Assembly (NCBI GenBank): GCA_039105265.1
Contig: JAPFFF010000009.1
Span: 3,038,001 to 3,102,000, forward strand
DNA from: Tritrichomonas musculus
Lineage: Eukaryota; Parabasalia; Tritrichomonadida; Tritrichomonadidae
Direction of reading: 5' to 3'
Length of the DNA: 64,000 nucleotides
The translations under genes and the position numbers were made by a program. Positions 39,536 through 50,286 of the stretch are shown piece by piece (the first letter of the stretch is position 1; each line of letters opens with the position of its first letter). A model generated the notes under the pieces. It had not been told where the DNA came from. It did no database searches and saw only the letters and a list, made by a program, of their open reading frames with translations.

Positions 39536-39895
39536 TAACGTTTATTAAATAGTGTGGAAGTTTTTAAATAGTTTGGAAGCAAAGAACTTTTTGAATTATT
39601 TTTTTTATAAACGAGTATTCATTGTCATTTAAAAATATAAAATCTTCTGAATTACATCAAAAAATAATTTAAACTATACCCTTAATTGAGAGAATTTGTC
39701 TGCTGAAATATAATACATTTGATTAAAAAAAAAAGCTAAAAATGTATAAAAAAAATTTATTATAATCTATAACAAACAAATAAAATCAAAAAAGAGGAAA
39801 GAGTGGAAAAAAATGGTTGAAAAAAATAAAAATAATTCAAAAAGTTCTTTGCTTCCATACTATTTAAGAACTTCCATACTATTTAAGGAACGTTA
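39536..39895. mobile_element. 360-bp TA-flanked MITE
   Basis: The left end TAACGTTTATTAAATAGTGT (then GGAAG) is matched in reverse complement by the right end (TAACGTTCCTTAAATAGTAT on the other strand). The inverted repeat extends over about 65 bp through AAATAGTTTGGAAGCAAAGA and ACTTTTTGAATTATT. Each arm contains the unit AAATAGTxTGGAAG twice. It is non-coding. TA at both ends suggests a Tc1/mariner-type parent. Confidence 0.75.
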
Positions 39896-40146
39896 GATAT
39901 TTCGCAGCCTATTCATGCTTCGACGTTCATTGATTAAACTGTTTCAGAAAAAAAATGAATGAGTATAAAATATGAAAATAAACTAGCTTTAATTATTATT
40001 TTTTATTTTTTACACAATATTAAAAATTATAATAAATAAAAAATTAAAAAATGTTAAAAATAAATACAACAGTCTCTATATACTGAAGAATGGTTCAGGA
40101 GGGAATAAGCCTCTCAATGCCCATTCTAAATAAATAAATAAAAAAA

Positions 40147-41454
40147 TCACTTTTTACCCCCAAATTTGCCTTTCTTTTTTGGAGCTTTGAAACCACCGAA
40201 TTGAGCAGTATTTGAAGGTTGTTGGCCTTTCGTGTTAAAAGGATTCATAGGGATATTATCTTTTTCTTTGGTAGCTTCAACAGAGCTTTGTTTATTCATG
40301 GGTGAAGGTTTAGGTCTGAATTGTAAATCAAGATTGTCATGATGATTGATTTTTTCAGGTTTATCGTTAATATCAACATTGTTATCAATACTATTGTTTG
40401 AGTTATGATTATTTCTAACTTCATTGTTATCATTATCGTTGTTATTATTATTTGAGACATCATTTGCGATTGCTTCATTTGATGTCTCTCTAGTAATCCC
40501 TTCAGGTTTTGTCCCTTCTTTATTTTCTTCACTAGAAATTGTTGTTTCGGATTGCGGTTTTGCTTTTTTGGAAAACATGTTCACCCAGTCATATTGATAA
40601 TCATAAACAAATCCACTTTTAATAAATAAATTTCTGAACATGGCACGATAAGCACTATAATCTGGGTCATCGAAAAATCGAAGGTCACGAACATAATTTA
40701 GATATTGAGCGAATTCTTCGGGTAATCCTTCGCAAAGTTCTTCTGGACTAACAGAGCTCTTCACTTCCATGATTTTTTCATATTTCTCATCTCTTGTTTT
40801 TGCATCAATACCCATCCATGGAAGCTTTCCTTTCAAAAAGTATATCAAGCAATAACCGAGCGCTTCAAGATCGTCTCGACGACTCTGTTCGTATCCTTTT
40901 AATGCGTTTATAGAAGCATAACGAGCTGTTCCTGTGAGATGTTTACCTGATGCATACTTAATATGTTCGTTGGTTTTTGGATCTTTATATCTTTTTGAAA
41001 GACCAAAATCAATAATAAAAATTTGATTAGAGCGATTTTTTGAACCAATTAAAAAGTTATCTGGTTTTATATCTCGATGAATGAACGTTTTTAAATGAAC
41101 AAATTGGAGAGCAGACAGACATTGTTCAGCAATCATAAGAACTGTTTTTAATGTAAATTTTTGATGGCAAAGTTGAAATAGGTCTTCAAGAGATTTTCCA
41201 AGATGATCTATAACCATAACGTTAAAATTGGATTCAGTGCCAAACCAATGGAGACGAGGAATGTTAATTCCACCAGCAAACAATAAATATATTTTCGATT
41301 CAAAAATAAGCTGTGGAGTTCGAGTTTTTGTTCTCTCAAGCTTAATTGCTACTTCTTCATGCGTTTGAACATCTTCGCCAAAATAAACTTCTCCAAAACT
41401 ACCGCCGCCAATTCTTCTTTTAAGGTGATAATGTCCTCCAACAGTATTATCCAT
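40147..41454 (-). CDS. Casein kinase 1 family Ser/Thr protein kinase
   Basis: The protein has 435 residues. The kinase domain is at about residues 8-290: glycine loop GGGSFGEV (16-23), catalytic Lys38 in VAIKLE, HRD at 126-128 within HRDIKPDNFLIG, DFG at 149-151 within DFGLSKRY, and the CK1 signature GTARYASINALKGYEQSRRDDLE in place of APE. All catalytic residues are present, so it should be active. The last ~140 residues are low complexity: Asn/Asp-rich, then Pro/Gln-rich, ending in a basic KKKGKFGGKK. CK1s prefer pre-phosphorylated or acidic substrates and act in traffic, cell cycle and cytoskeleton control. Trichomonads have many paralogues, so the specific role cannot be told. Confidence 0.95.
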   Translation of the reverse strand: MDNTVGGHYHLKRRIGGGSFGEVYFGEDVQTHEEVAIKLERTKTRTPQLIFESKIYLLFAGGINIPRLHWFGTESNFNVMVIDHLGKSLEDLFQLCHQKFTLKTVLMIAEQCLSALQFVHLKTFIHRDIKPDNFLIGSKNRSNQIFIIDFGLSKRYKDPKTNEHIKYASGKHLTGTARYASINALKGYEQSRRDDLEALGYCLIYFLKGKLPWMGIDAKTRDEKYEKIMEVKSSVSPEELCEGLPEEFAQYLNYVRDLRFFDDPDYSAYRAMFRNLFIKSGFVYDYQYDWVNMFSKKAKPQSETTISSEENKEGTKPEGITRETSNEAIANDVSNNNNNDNDNNEVRNNHNSNNSIDNNVDINDKPEKINHHDNLDLQFRPKPSPMNKQSSVEATKEKDNIPMNPFNTKGQQPSNTAQFGGFKAPKKKGKFGGKK

Positions 41455-42234
41455 AATAATAAATATAAAATGTGGATGATTGATATTCTCTCAATTTTTA
41501 AATTCACAATTTATAGAGTATCTACTTTAAATTAAGTATTTTCTATTATTATTTACTTTTTTACGCTTAATAAATTTTCATCTTAATTTTTTTAAAAATT
41601 TTATCTAGGATTTAATTTGTTTATAAAGATATAATCCAATTAAAATATTTGGATTGATTATTTTTAGATTCAATTTCAACATCTTCTGAAAAAGTATTGA
41701 ATTTGATAATTAAATAGTATTAGTTGATATCTTATGAAAATTATGTTATACAATGAATTATAATTATGATTATAAAATTAACCAATGAATATTGATATGA
41801 AAATCTAACATAAAAAACTTTTTTCTGAATTTAAGAAAATGAAATTATTTTTTTTTTCCTAATACTCATCCAAGCTTTCAAGACAAATTTATGATTTGAG
41901 ATTTTTATAGAAATGTGCATTTATACTACTCTTCATATGCCAAAAATGCATGATCTATAAATATTAATATGGAAACAAAAAAGAAGCAGAAGCTATAAAT
42001 TAAACGTATATCGAATGTGGTTACATTTTTTCAATCTAAATAAAATCAAAATCAATTTTGTATCAGATAGATTCAATAGTGATATGGATTTATGAATTCT
42101 GTCCTTCAGATAGACCACTCAGCTTCTTTCCATTATTCATAATTGAGTTTATTCATAATTAGCATGGTAAATTTATATTTTTTTAATTTTCTATGAATTG
42201 AATGATTTATACTTTAATACGTTACAATCAGAGA
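41455..42234. promoter_or_regulatory. Divergent intergenic region between CK1 and DRC11
   Basis: 780 bp of AT-rich DNA between divergent starts, so both promoters should lie here. The DRC11 start chosen at 42235 is preceded closely by ACAATCAGAGA. A TCA just before the ATG fits the trichomonad initiator habit. Nothing else is recognised; an in-frame ATG at 42202 is the alternative start. Confidence 0.4.
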
Positions 42235-44526
42235 ATGAGTACTAAAGCGCTCAAGCAAACAGAAAACGAGGCGCTCGAACGCCTTCAAGATAACCTTGAA
42301 ATTGATGCAGCAAGTGGAGAAGCAGCTGGAATGGATCCATCTTTAACAATTCGACTAATATCAGAATATCTCAAAATTTATGAAATGCTTGAAGAGTGCT
42401 ATGATCAAACTATTCAAACGCAACGACGACTCAGCCTCAGAGACCTTCTTCTCAAAACTGTCACTCGCCTTCTTGAATTAATTTGGAATCTTGAATCATG
42501 GGAGGGAAATGATTGGTCAAAAATTGCCGAAACAATTATGTCACAAGCTCAATCAATTGAACTTGAAATCCCAATACCTCGTATTGTTAAAGACGACGAA
42601 GGACCAGCATATTCAACGAGAGAAGATCTTATTACCAAATTCAAAAAACAATTTGAAGAAGCAAGAATCGCACAGGAAATGACAAAGCCGCCTCCAATGC
42701 CACTTGAAGAAGCCGCCTTAATTGTCCAAAGAGCAGAAAGAGCAAGGCATGCAAGACATGAAACTCTTATGAAACTTGGAGTGCAGAAGCAACAAGATCA
42801 AATGAGTAGACAAGCAAAACTTTCTGATAGAGAAAAATCAGCAAATATCATCAAGCAATTTATGAGAAAGTATGGACTAAGGCGGAAGGAGGAAGAGATG
42901 AGAGAAAAAGAAGAAGTTCTTATTGGAATGAAGGCAGATGAAATACCACCTGATGCAAGAGAAAAAGTAGAAAGAACTATTAAACGTAGAAAAGAAGAAG
43001 AAAGAAAAAGAAAGCAAGAATTAGAAGCTGCAGAAGTTGTCACTAAAGCTTCACTTGAAGATAATAAAGCTGTAGACTTACGCAGAAAACTTGATGAATT
43101 ATGTGCAGAATTTTATAATGAGACCAAAATGAATACTGGAAAGGCTCCAAATATTAAGGCTAAAATTAATGTTACCAAAATGTTACTTGAGAAAGCCCAA
43201 TGGCTTCCTGAACCAGAACTCGAAGAATACTACAAAAAACTAGAAGAAAAAAAGCCAAAGAAAAAAGATGAAGCAGCAGCCAAAGCTGAAAAACCAGCAG
43301 CATCTATGGGTGGAAAAAAGAAAGAAGTGATTGTTGTTCCAGAAGATGTTCAAGATCTCCAAGAAACAGTTTCTTCTTTCAAAGCTCTTTGGGATAAAGA
43401 TGATAATATTAACAATATAACTGATGATTTTGATGTTGAATTGGTTCGAAAAGAAATGTGGACCTCGATGCTTCCAGATATAGCCACATCAATTGAAAAC
43501 AAGTTAAAGCGTGAACTGAAAAACTTAAAAGTTCTTGAAATGAGACGTGTTAAAAAGGCCAAAGCCCCACGTGAAAAGAAGAAGAAGCAAAAGCGTGTCA
43601 AAGACCCATTAAAAATGTCAGATGAAGAGATTTTAGCACAGCTTGTTGGTCTTGGAATTGCATGTAATAATCCATCTACAACATTTGCAGATTTTGTTGG
43701 AAGATACGACTTTTGCACTCCAGTTGATTATGAAGATCCAAATCCAGAAAAGGGTCCTTCATATGGCTCTATTCGATCTCAAATGATCATTGAAAGTGTT
43801 CTTCCTTTCGCATGCCAAAGAGAAACATTACAAGGTGTTCCAAAAGGCGTATTAGTTTGTGGAAATAAAGGAACTGGTAAAACAACTCTCGCTCTTGCTG
43901 CAATTAATGCTCTTGGAGCAACCTTCCTTAACTTTTCTCCAGAAGTTTTGCTTGGAAAAGAAACTCCATCACCAAAGATTCTTGTTTTGATGCTAATAAA
44001 GGCAGCCAAAACTCTCGCTCCATCGGTAATTCTTATTGATGATATTGACAGAATGTTTGGGTCTCGTAAAAGATCCGACGCATCGAAGAAATTCAAAGCG
44101 CAATTAAGAAGAAATGTTCGAAAATTGAAACCTCGTGATCGCGTTTTATTGATTGGAACAACTTCTTTCCCAACATTACCAAAAGCTTGTACTTCGTTAT
44201 TTACCAAATGCGTTTTTGTTCCTAAACCGAACTTTTCAACAAGAGTTATGCTATGGAATCATTGGCTTGAAAAGAAAAATTTATTACTACCTTCTATCTC
44301 AGTAAACGCGCTTTCTTTCGCTAGTAAAGGATATACAGCAGCATCTATCGCCAGATGTTGTACAAAAGCTGAAGGTATTAGAATTTCGAGAACAGAGCCA
44401 AATGATCCTATTACAGACGCGGAAATTGTAATGATATTGGCTGATGCACCAGAAGATGAAAGTAAGCCTCAACAAGTGTTTAACTTCCCAATAAATGTTC
44501 CTCAGCCTTATCCAACGAAGAAGTAA
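42235..44526 (+). CDS. DRC11: Dynein regulatory complex subunit 11 (IQCA1-like AAA protein)
   Basis: 763 residues from the ATG at 42235 (MSTKALKQTE); an ATG 11 codons upstream is in frame but adds an unlike sequence. The N-terminal half is helical and highly charged, with an IQ-like stretch near AALIVQRAERARHARH and another near SANIIKQFMRKYGLRR, then K/E-rich coiled coil. The C-terminal third is a divergent AAA ATPase: Walker A GNKGTGKTTL near residue 543 and Walker B VILIDDIDRMF near 598. DRC11 is part of the nexin link between outer doublets, which tunes dynein activity in motile flagella. Length matches the family (about 800 residues). It is the clearest sign here that the organism swims with 9+2 flagella. 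Confidence 0.85.
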   Translation: MSTKALKQTENEALERLQDNLEIDAASGEAAGMDPSLTIRLISEYLKIYEMLEECYDQTIQTQRRLSLRDLLLKTVTRLLELIWNLESWEGNDWSKIAETIMSQAQSIELEIPIPRIVKDDEGPAYSTREDLITKFKKQFEEARIAQEMTKPPPMPLEEAALIVQRAERARHARHETLMKLGVQKQQDQMSRQAKLSDREKSANIIKQFMRKYGLRRKEEEMREKEEVLIGMKADEIPPDAREKVERTIKRRKEEERKRKQELEAAEVVTKASLEDNKAVDLRRKLDELCAEFYNETKMNTGKAPNIKAKINVTKMLLEKAQWLPEPELEEYYKKLEEKKPKKKDEAAAKAEKPAASMGGKKKEVIVVPEDVQDLQETVSSFKALWDKDDNINNITDDFDVELVRKEMWTSMLPDIATSIENKLKRELKNLKVLEMRRVKKAKAPREKKKKQKRVKDPLKMSDEEILAQLVGLGIACNNPSTTFADFVGRYDFCTPVDYEDPNPEKGPSYGSIRSQMIIESVLPFACQRETLQGVPKGVLVCGNKGTGKTTLALAAINALGATFLNFSPEVLLGKETPSPKILVLMLIKAAKTLAPSVILIDDIDRMFGSRKRSDASKKFKAQLRRNVRKLKPRDRVLLIGTTSFPTLPKACTSLFTKCVFVPKPNFSTRVMLWNHWLEKKNLLLPSISVNALSFASKGYTAASIARCCTKAEGIRISRTEPNDPITDAEIVMILADAPEDESKPQQVFNFPINVPQPYPTKK

Positions 44527-44734
44527 AAATGATTGGATATAAAAAAAAAAAAAGTTTGTTGAAGATTCAATATTTATAAATATTCTTTATTTCATATTGC
44601 TTTTATTTCTTATTTTTTAAATTTACAAGAAAGTATCAAAAAATGTATTTGATAAAATTTTGTGATATGATAGATTTTAATCTTTTTGAGAAGCTATAGA
44701 CAAATATACTAACAAAACAACAATAAGGTATGAC

Positions 44735-46960
44735 ATGCTTTCCTATCATATCCAGCATTCTCTTTCAGATATTATAGGAATACCTTTACAAGACGATAAA
44801 ATCATGAAATCAATTAATATCTCAAAATCTGAAAATGTCTTTGATTTGGTAATTAACCCAAAAAAATGTTTTTGTTCTAACATATCAAAAGACGGCTATA
44901 GTATTGTTTACCAAAGGACAGATTCGCAAATTACTTTTTATCAGTTTACATTCTATCCTCCAATATCAAGAAAACTATATGAAGGTAGTTTTGAAACTAA
45001 CAATAGAATTACTGAATCCTTTTTATCGAGTAATAATCGACTTTTCTCGTTTACAACTTCTTTAGAGCAAGTTACTGTTGTTGATTTAATGAGGAGTCCG
45101 ACAAGTAATTATTCATCAATTTTCTTTTTCAAAAATATACAGCATTTTATACCAATTTTATCTACATCGCATCATACATATTATATTTTTGAAAAATCGC
45201 AAATTCTTTACTATGCACCAATTACCTATGGATTAAATATGACAAATAGCATTTTATCCAAAAATAATACAATGATCATCAAAAATGCTGAATGGTGGGC
45301 TATTGATTCTCAAACACTTCACATTGCAGTTTTAACTACGAAAAAAAGATTACATATCTATATTTTTAACGGAAAAGCAACCGAAGTTTTCTCTTCATAT
45401 TTTCCTTCATTTATTCCGACGAATTTTTTTGTCACTTCAAAATCAATATTTGTTCTCATTTCTGTTGAACCTAACCAAATCTCATTTTTCACATCTTCAG
45501 AAAGTGGACAAATATGTTCTTACCAATTTACAAAGAAATTTTCATTTTCAGATCTGAACACTACTTTCTTTGATTCTTTAATATTAGTTTCAATATCAAA
45601 AATAGAATTATTACTTTATGATATTGAGGATAATTCTATTTCGATTATAAATGATCCTGAAATTATTGATTTTCAAGGACCCCCAACATTAACGAGTTGT
45701 TCTTCATCGTGGAATCTTTTTTTTGATGTTGACTCTTTAGCTTTTTATCGATTAGATATTAATTTTAAAATGTTAACAAAATTATTTTCAAATAATTTAA
45801 CTCTTGTTGCGCATCTTATCGGTGGTCATCCTCCTTTCAGTACAGAATCTGAAATGATAATTTTAGCAGCTTTATCTAACTTAAATAATTTTGATTTTTA
45901 TTCATTTTTGCTTGAATACATAATATCAGCAACATATAATGTGCTCAAACAAAAATCGCCAGCTTTGTATTTAAGATACATCCCTCACTCAAATAAAAAG
46001 TATCCGCATTATCAGATTATTCATGAACCAGGAGCAAAAAATCAAAATGAATACGAGCAAAGTATTCAAAATGACGACCAAAAACGAATTTTTGAATTAA
46101 AAAATGAAAATGAATTAAAACAACTAATTCTTCCATTATATTCACAGAATGAATTTAATAAATGGATTTGCCATGATAAATTATACTCACCGTGCGGCTT
46201 TTGGCGTCAGTCTACTATATTGTTTTCATTATACTTAATAATTCATTCAAAACAGCCAAAAAATAAGCTTCCTTACCCTCTTAATGAATTTGATACTCTT
46301 TATCCGATTACATTCTACAATCCTACATTTGAAGAAAAGAAGCAAATGAAAGATTTATCTTTTAAATCAGTAAAATCATTTGTTAGCAATTTTATGGAAA
46401 TTTCAAGAGAAATTTCAGATAATTTAGTTATTCCGACTGACCACATGTCTCAACTATTTTTACTGCTTACACATTATGTCATTTCAAAAAAATATCATTT
46501 TCCATATCATATTGAAAAACTGCGAGTAATTCAAAAATTAGCTATCACATATTATTCGAAGACAACATGTTTTATACTTTCTAGTCTTGGTTTGTTTCAA
46601 TTCTTTGATATTTTGAATTTTGAAGGAGATCATCTAGATGATGAAATAATGCTTTGGATTAATTCAAACAATATTTCGAGCAATATATCTCCACAGCTCA
46701 TTGAAGGAAAATGCCAAAATTGGCCAATGATATATTTTCTTCATGAGAAAATTATCTCAGAAAATGAAAAAGATAAAAAAGATGATGAAGGGAAAAAGTT
46801 GAAAGAAGATGATAATAAAAGAAAGGAAAATATTTATCATCCATTCATAATTTATGAAAATGAGGTATCAGCCAATGAGAAAGATGATCTTATTTATAAG
46901 AAAATTCTAAAACTAGAAAATGAATATTCTTTCGACAACCTGTTAAGTTTATATTCATAA
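44735..46960 (+). CDS. Hypothetical 741-residue protein, possible N-terminal beta-propeller
   Basis: Starts at ATG in a plausible context 208 bp after DRC11. The first ~350 residues are beta-rich with short hydrophobic strands ending in aromatic residues (ISKDGYSIVYQRTD, HIAVLTTKKRLHIYIFNG, NQISFFTSSESGQICSYQF), as in a degenerate propeller. The rest is helical, with a charged K/D/E tail near 690-710. A distant relation to propeller-plus-helix trafficking or regulatory proteins such as gamma-secretase-activating protein crossed my mind but cannot be supported by motif. There is no signal peptide and no catalytic motif. Confidence 0.6.
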   Translation: MLSYHIQHSLSDIIGIPLQDDKIMKSINISKSENVFDLVINPKKCFCSNISKDGYSIVYQRTDSQITFYQFTFYPPISRKLYEGSFETNNRITESFLSSNNRLFSFTTSLEQVTVVDLMRSPTSNYSSIFFFKNIQHFIPILSTSHHTYYIFEKSQILYYAPITYGLNMTNSILSKNNTMIIKNAEWWAIDSQTLHIAVLTTKKRLHIYIFNGKATEVFSSYFPSFIPTNFFVTSKSIFVLISVEPNQISFFTSSESGQICSYQFTKKFSFSDLNTTFFDSLILVSISKIELLLYDIEDNSISIINDPEIIDFQGPPTLTSCSSSWNLFFDVDSLAFYRLDINFKMLTKLFSNNLTLVAHLIGGHPPFSTESEMIILAALSNLNNFDFYSFLLEYIISATYNVLKQKSPALYLRYIPHSNKKYPHYQIIHEPGAKNQNEYEQSIQNDDQKRIFELKNENELKQLILPLYSQNEFNKWICHDKLYSPCGFWRQSTILFSLYLIIHSKQPKNKLPYPLNEFDTLYPITFYNPTFEEKKQMKDLSFKSVKSFVSNFMEISREISDNLVIPTDHMSQLFLLLTHYVISKKYHFPYHIEKLRVIQKLAITYYSKTTCFILSSLGLFQFFDILNFEGDHLDDEIMLWINSNNISSNISPQLIEGKCQNWPMIYFLHEKIISENEKDKKDDEGKKLKEDDNKRKENIYHPFIIYENEVSANEKDDLIYKKILKLENEYSFDNLLSLYS

Positions 46961-47009
46961 AAATATCCATGTAATTATAATTTTGATGAAGGTTTTCTAT
47001 AAAAATTTT

Positions 47010-47011
<2 letters not shown>

Positions 47012-47046
<35 letters not shown>

Positions 47047-47048
47047 AA
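47012..47048. repeat. Homopolymer pair T28-A9 between convergent genes
   Basis: About 28 T followed directly by 9 A lie in the 179-bp gap between the stops at 46960 (+) and 47140 (-). It may serve as a 3' end region for both genes. Confidence 0.6.
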
Positions 47049-47139
47049 CCAGAAGCATATCTTGATTGTGAAAATCAACTAATAAGATTATCAACTAAAT
47101 TCATGAATTTGAAAATAAAGAATTTTATTCTTAAAAAAT

Positions 47140-49836
47140 TTATTCTGCCAATATTCTAAGGAGTTCAGGCGCAGCTTGGCTGATATTAACAGAACTAATT
47201 CTTAAATCAGGAAATGTAACTTGGTTGCCATCATCTGAAATTACAATAAATATAGGTTTGAGATTTCGCATTAAATAATTTAGCTTTCTATTAGAAGTAT
47301 GTCCATTGAATGCAAAAATAATATATTGATCTTCCTTTTGAGATAATCCTGAAAAATTCTTAATCGCTTCCATAGATATACTATAACAATTGCCTCTATT
47401 TTCAATCAATCCTAAATTTTCCATTACTGTTTGCTTTTTATCAATTTTCTTAGTCATTTCATTAATATTAGTTTGATTTGTTTTTCCGTCGATATTTAAT
47501 AATTGATCATGAATACTTTGATAAGCATTTGCAATGAATGATGAATCATCGCCGGTTATGATTATATAGACATTTTTCAAAAGATTTCTTGATAATTTTT
47601 TAGCATTGACTGGAAAATCAATGTTTAAAGGTATAAATAAAATATTTACTACCTCACATAAATCATCAATATTTTTAGCAATATATATATATCTTTCGTC
47701 TTCACAAAGATTACAATCTTGATTTGAATATAAGAATTCATATAAATATACTAGGTTAGAAATCAAATGAGGAGGATTTGAATATAATACTAAAAATTGA
47801 AGCAAGGAAGTGAATTCTTCTGCTGCAATGTCTTTTTTAATATTAAAAATATCCTTATATTTTTGGTAAATACATCCAGATGAATCAACTATCATTTGAA
47901 ATTTTTCTAATGGGTCGCAATTGTCATTGAATGCGTTTTTGAAACGAAATGCTGCTTCTCTATATTGAATGATATCAGGTACAAACTTATTAATCGATGA
48001 CTTTTGAAACAATGAGTCAAAGTTGCATGACAAATAATGATTTACAATACGATCATATTTTACTAATTCTGGTCTTTGTGTAATAAAAGCATTAAATCGA
48101 AGGTTTTGGCAAAATCGGTGATAAAAAATGCCATTAAGAGTGGTATTGCCAGAAATTTCTTTTGTTAGCTGGGCAGACTTTTTTTGATATTTTTCCCATT
48201 GTTTATTAAAGATAATTGGATTATTTGCTATTTGATATAACTGTGAGGGGATTTTTAAGTCCTCATCGTTGTTTTGCATTGCTTCTGATATAATAATATT
48301 TGTAATGTAGAAATAAAAGCTATTTTGTGATAAGGAAATGATGTTATATTTCACCCTAGCAATATTTAATAAAAAGTCACGAAAGTTAATATTATTTTCG
48401 ACTTCAAAGGTGCAACTCCCTATATGATCAAATCCATTTCTAATTTGTGCTATAAAATCATTAAAATGCCGTTTTATTTTGATATGTTCAAACAATAATT
48501 GGTAAAAAATAATGATATTTGCACGTACTGATGGATTGCATACATCAATTATATACTTTTTAAAAATTTCATTGCAATTTTCAATTGTTAAATCTTCATT
48601 TTCATCAAATGTAACTCCAAGAGGCAATGGAGGAGAATCTTTGAGAATTTTATATAAATAATATTGTACTTCGTTATTTTTCATTACTCTTGACATTGAA
48701 ACTGATAAATCTTTCCTTTCTTCGTCACCTATGTGGCTTATCTTAAAGAGTTCATATTTGGTATTATTTACATATAAAGCATCTAAAACATCAGATATAT
48801 TGGTTCCATTTTTTTTTATCAATAAAGAAAATATAACTAAATCAATTGAATCAACTATCGAATAATAAGAATAATATTTAAATTCTTCTTGAGCTGTATC
48901 AATCATTGAATCATAAAAGTCTTTTCCTCGTAAAAATATTTCAAAAATGCTATTAATTGTATCTTCGTTAAATACTAACTTTAAAATTTTAGATGTCCAA
49001 TCATTAAATTCCTTATTTTCACTAGCCCATGGATCAATGATAAGGAACATCGATGGATTTTTAATCATTTGTGTGATAAAATTTTCTTTCAAAAATGTGA
49101 TTGAATCTAATCTGTACGCATTCTCCATTGTTTTGAAAAAAGTATTGATATAAAAGGGTAAATATGTAATGTTTTTCTTAGTCGATTCTAAAATATTACG
49201 TTGAATAATTGGTATATTTTGCTGAAGGAATAACTCATCATTTAAATATGGTGATCGGCTATTATAAAAATGTCTCAATACTGGATAAAAAGCTTGGTGT
49301 GTGAAATTTAAAAACAATGGTGAAATAAAAAGAGATCTTGAAAATTTGAGGCGTAAATCATGTTTCAAAGAACCAATAAAATCTGTAAATGAACCAAAAT
49401 TTCCTTTATCACAAAACATCGAAAATAGAGATGGAATAGTGCTAAAAGAAATTATATCAAGTAAAACAGAATCATTATTTTCCATGATTGAGAAAAATGA
49501 TTCAAATGTTTCTGATGCACTGTGTGGAAATAAATTTTGAGGAAGTTTTTCAATTTTTGGATTTATATCATTTTGAGAATAATAATTAAATAAATTTTCA
49601 AGTTTGCCGGCCATTTCGGGTTTATTGTACATTTCTTGAAGCATCATTCTTAAGTAATGATGTTTATCTCTAATAATTTGATCAAAAAAAATTTTTTGTG
49701 ATTGTGATGTTAAATCTTCATTTGTATATTTTGATAGCTTGGTATTTTTTGATATCATGGATTGAAGCTCTGCTTGAGATTTAAGAAGAGTATCATAAAG
49801 CTTTTGAGTTGTCAAATTTGATATTTTCTTTGCCAT
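47140..49836 (-). CDS. VPS9-domain protein, putative Rab5-type exchange factor
   Basis: The protein has 898 residues and starts at ATG (MAKKISNLTT). The stretch around residues 650-720 matches the VPS9 core: DPLEKFQMIVDSSGCIYQKY (family: PREKL followed by I-x-C-x-x-I), then AAEEFTSLLQFLVLYSNPPH and LISNLVYLYEFL (family: ADDFLPVLIYVxxxANPPxL, HSNI-x-YI). VPS9 domains catalyse GDP-GTP exchange on Rab5/Rab21 GTPases at early endosomes. The ~640 residues before it are helical, with features (RANIIIFYQLLFEHIKIKRH) that could be a divergent RasGAP-like solenoid as in GAPVD1/RME-6, but this is weak. The ~180 residues after it form an alpha/beta tail (IIITGDDSSF, YIIFAFNGHTS) of unknown role. Confidence 0.65.
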   Translation of the reverse strand: MAKKISNLTTQKLYDTLLKSQAELQSMISKNTKLSKYTNEDLTSQSQKIFFDQIIRDKHHYLRMMLQEMYNKPEMAGKLENLFNYYSQNDINPKIEKLPQNLFPHSASETFESFFSIMENNDSVLLDIISFSTIPSLFSMFCDKGNFGSFTDFIGSLKHDLRLKFSRSLFISPLFLNFTHQAFYPVLRHFYNSRSPYLNDELFLQQNIPIIQRNILESTKKNITYLPFYINTFFKTMENAYRLDSITFLKENFITQMIKNPSMFLIIDPWASENKEFNDWTSKILKLVFNEDTINSIFEIFLRGKDFYDSMIDTAQEEFKYYSYYSIVDSIDLVIFSLLIKKNGTNISDVLDALYVNNTKYELFKISHIGDEERKDLSVSMSRVMKNNEVQYYLYKILKDSPPLPLGVTFDENEDLTIENCNEIFKKYIIDVCNPSVRANIIIFYQLLFEHIKIKRHFNDFIAQIRNGFDHIGSCTFEVENNINFRDFLLNIARVKYNIISLSQNSFYFYITNIIISEAMQNNDEDLKIPSQLYQIANNPIIFNKQWEKYQKKSAQLTKEISGNTTLNGIFYHRFCQNLRFNAFITQRPELVKYDRIVNHYLSCNFDSLFQKSSINKFVPDIIQYREAAFRFKNAFNDNCDPLEKFQMIVDSSGCIYQKYKDIFNIKKDIAAEEFTSLLQFLVLYSNPPHLISNLVYLYEFLYSNQDCNLCEDERYIYIAKNIDDLCEVVNILFIPLNIDFPVNAKKLSRNLLKNVYIIITGDDSSFIANAYQSIHDQLLNIDGKTNQTNINEMTKKIDKKQTVMENLGLIENRGNCYSISMEAIKNFSGLSQKEDQYIIFAFNGHTSNRKLNYLMRNLKPIFIVISDDGNQVTFPDLRISSVNISQAAPELLRILAE

Positions 49837-50286
49837 AAAAAATATTATAATATAGAGTAGAAATAAAGAAAAAGTTGAACAGAAAAATTTGTATTTTAAG
49901 TTTATCTCTATAATAAACTAAAATAATGATTAAGTGAAAAGCAAAATATTTTAAGAATAATAATAAAAAGAAAAATTTATTGAAAATGAATCATTTTGCG
50001 AAATAATGATATATATCAATGAAATAATATCATTTATAAACAAGTATAAAGATTATAATTTTAGATTAATTTAAAGATTATAATTCACAAGGAAAAATTG
50101 CATTTATAAGAGCATATGCATTAATAACATTATCTTCCTCTAAGTGTTAGAATTAAAAAAAAGAATGTAGTGTTTTAACAAAAAGATATTTCAAAGGGAA
50201 CATTCAAGTAATATATAATATTATAGTTAGATACAAGAGAAATTGACGAAATAGTTAATATAGTTTACGAAAAAAAAGAAAACAAG
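49837..50286. other. AT-rich spacer
   Basis: Upstream of the VPS9 gene and downstream of the small tail-anchored protein gene. No gene, RNA or repeat is seen. TTCAACTTTTTC (minus-strand sense) lies about 40 bp upstream of the VPS9 start and resembles a motif seen before other genes in the window. Confidence 0.4.
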
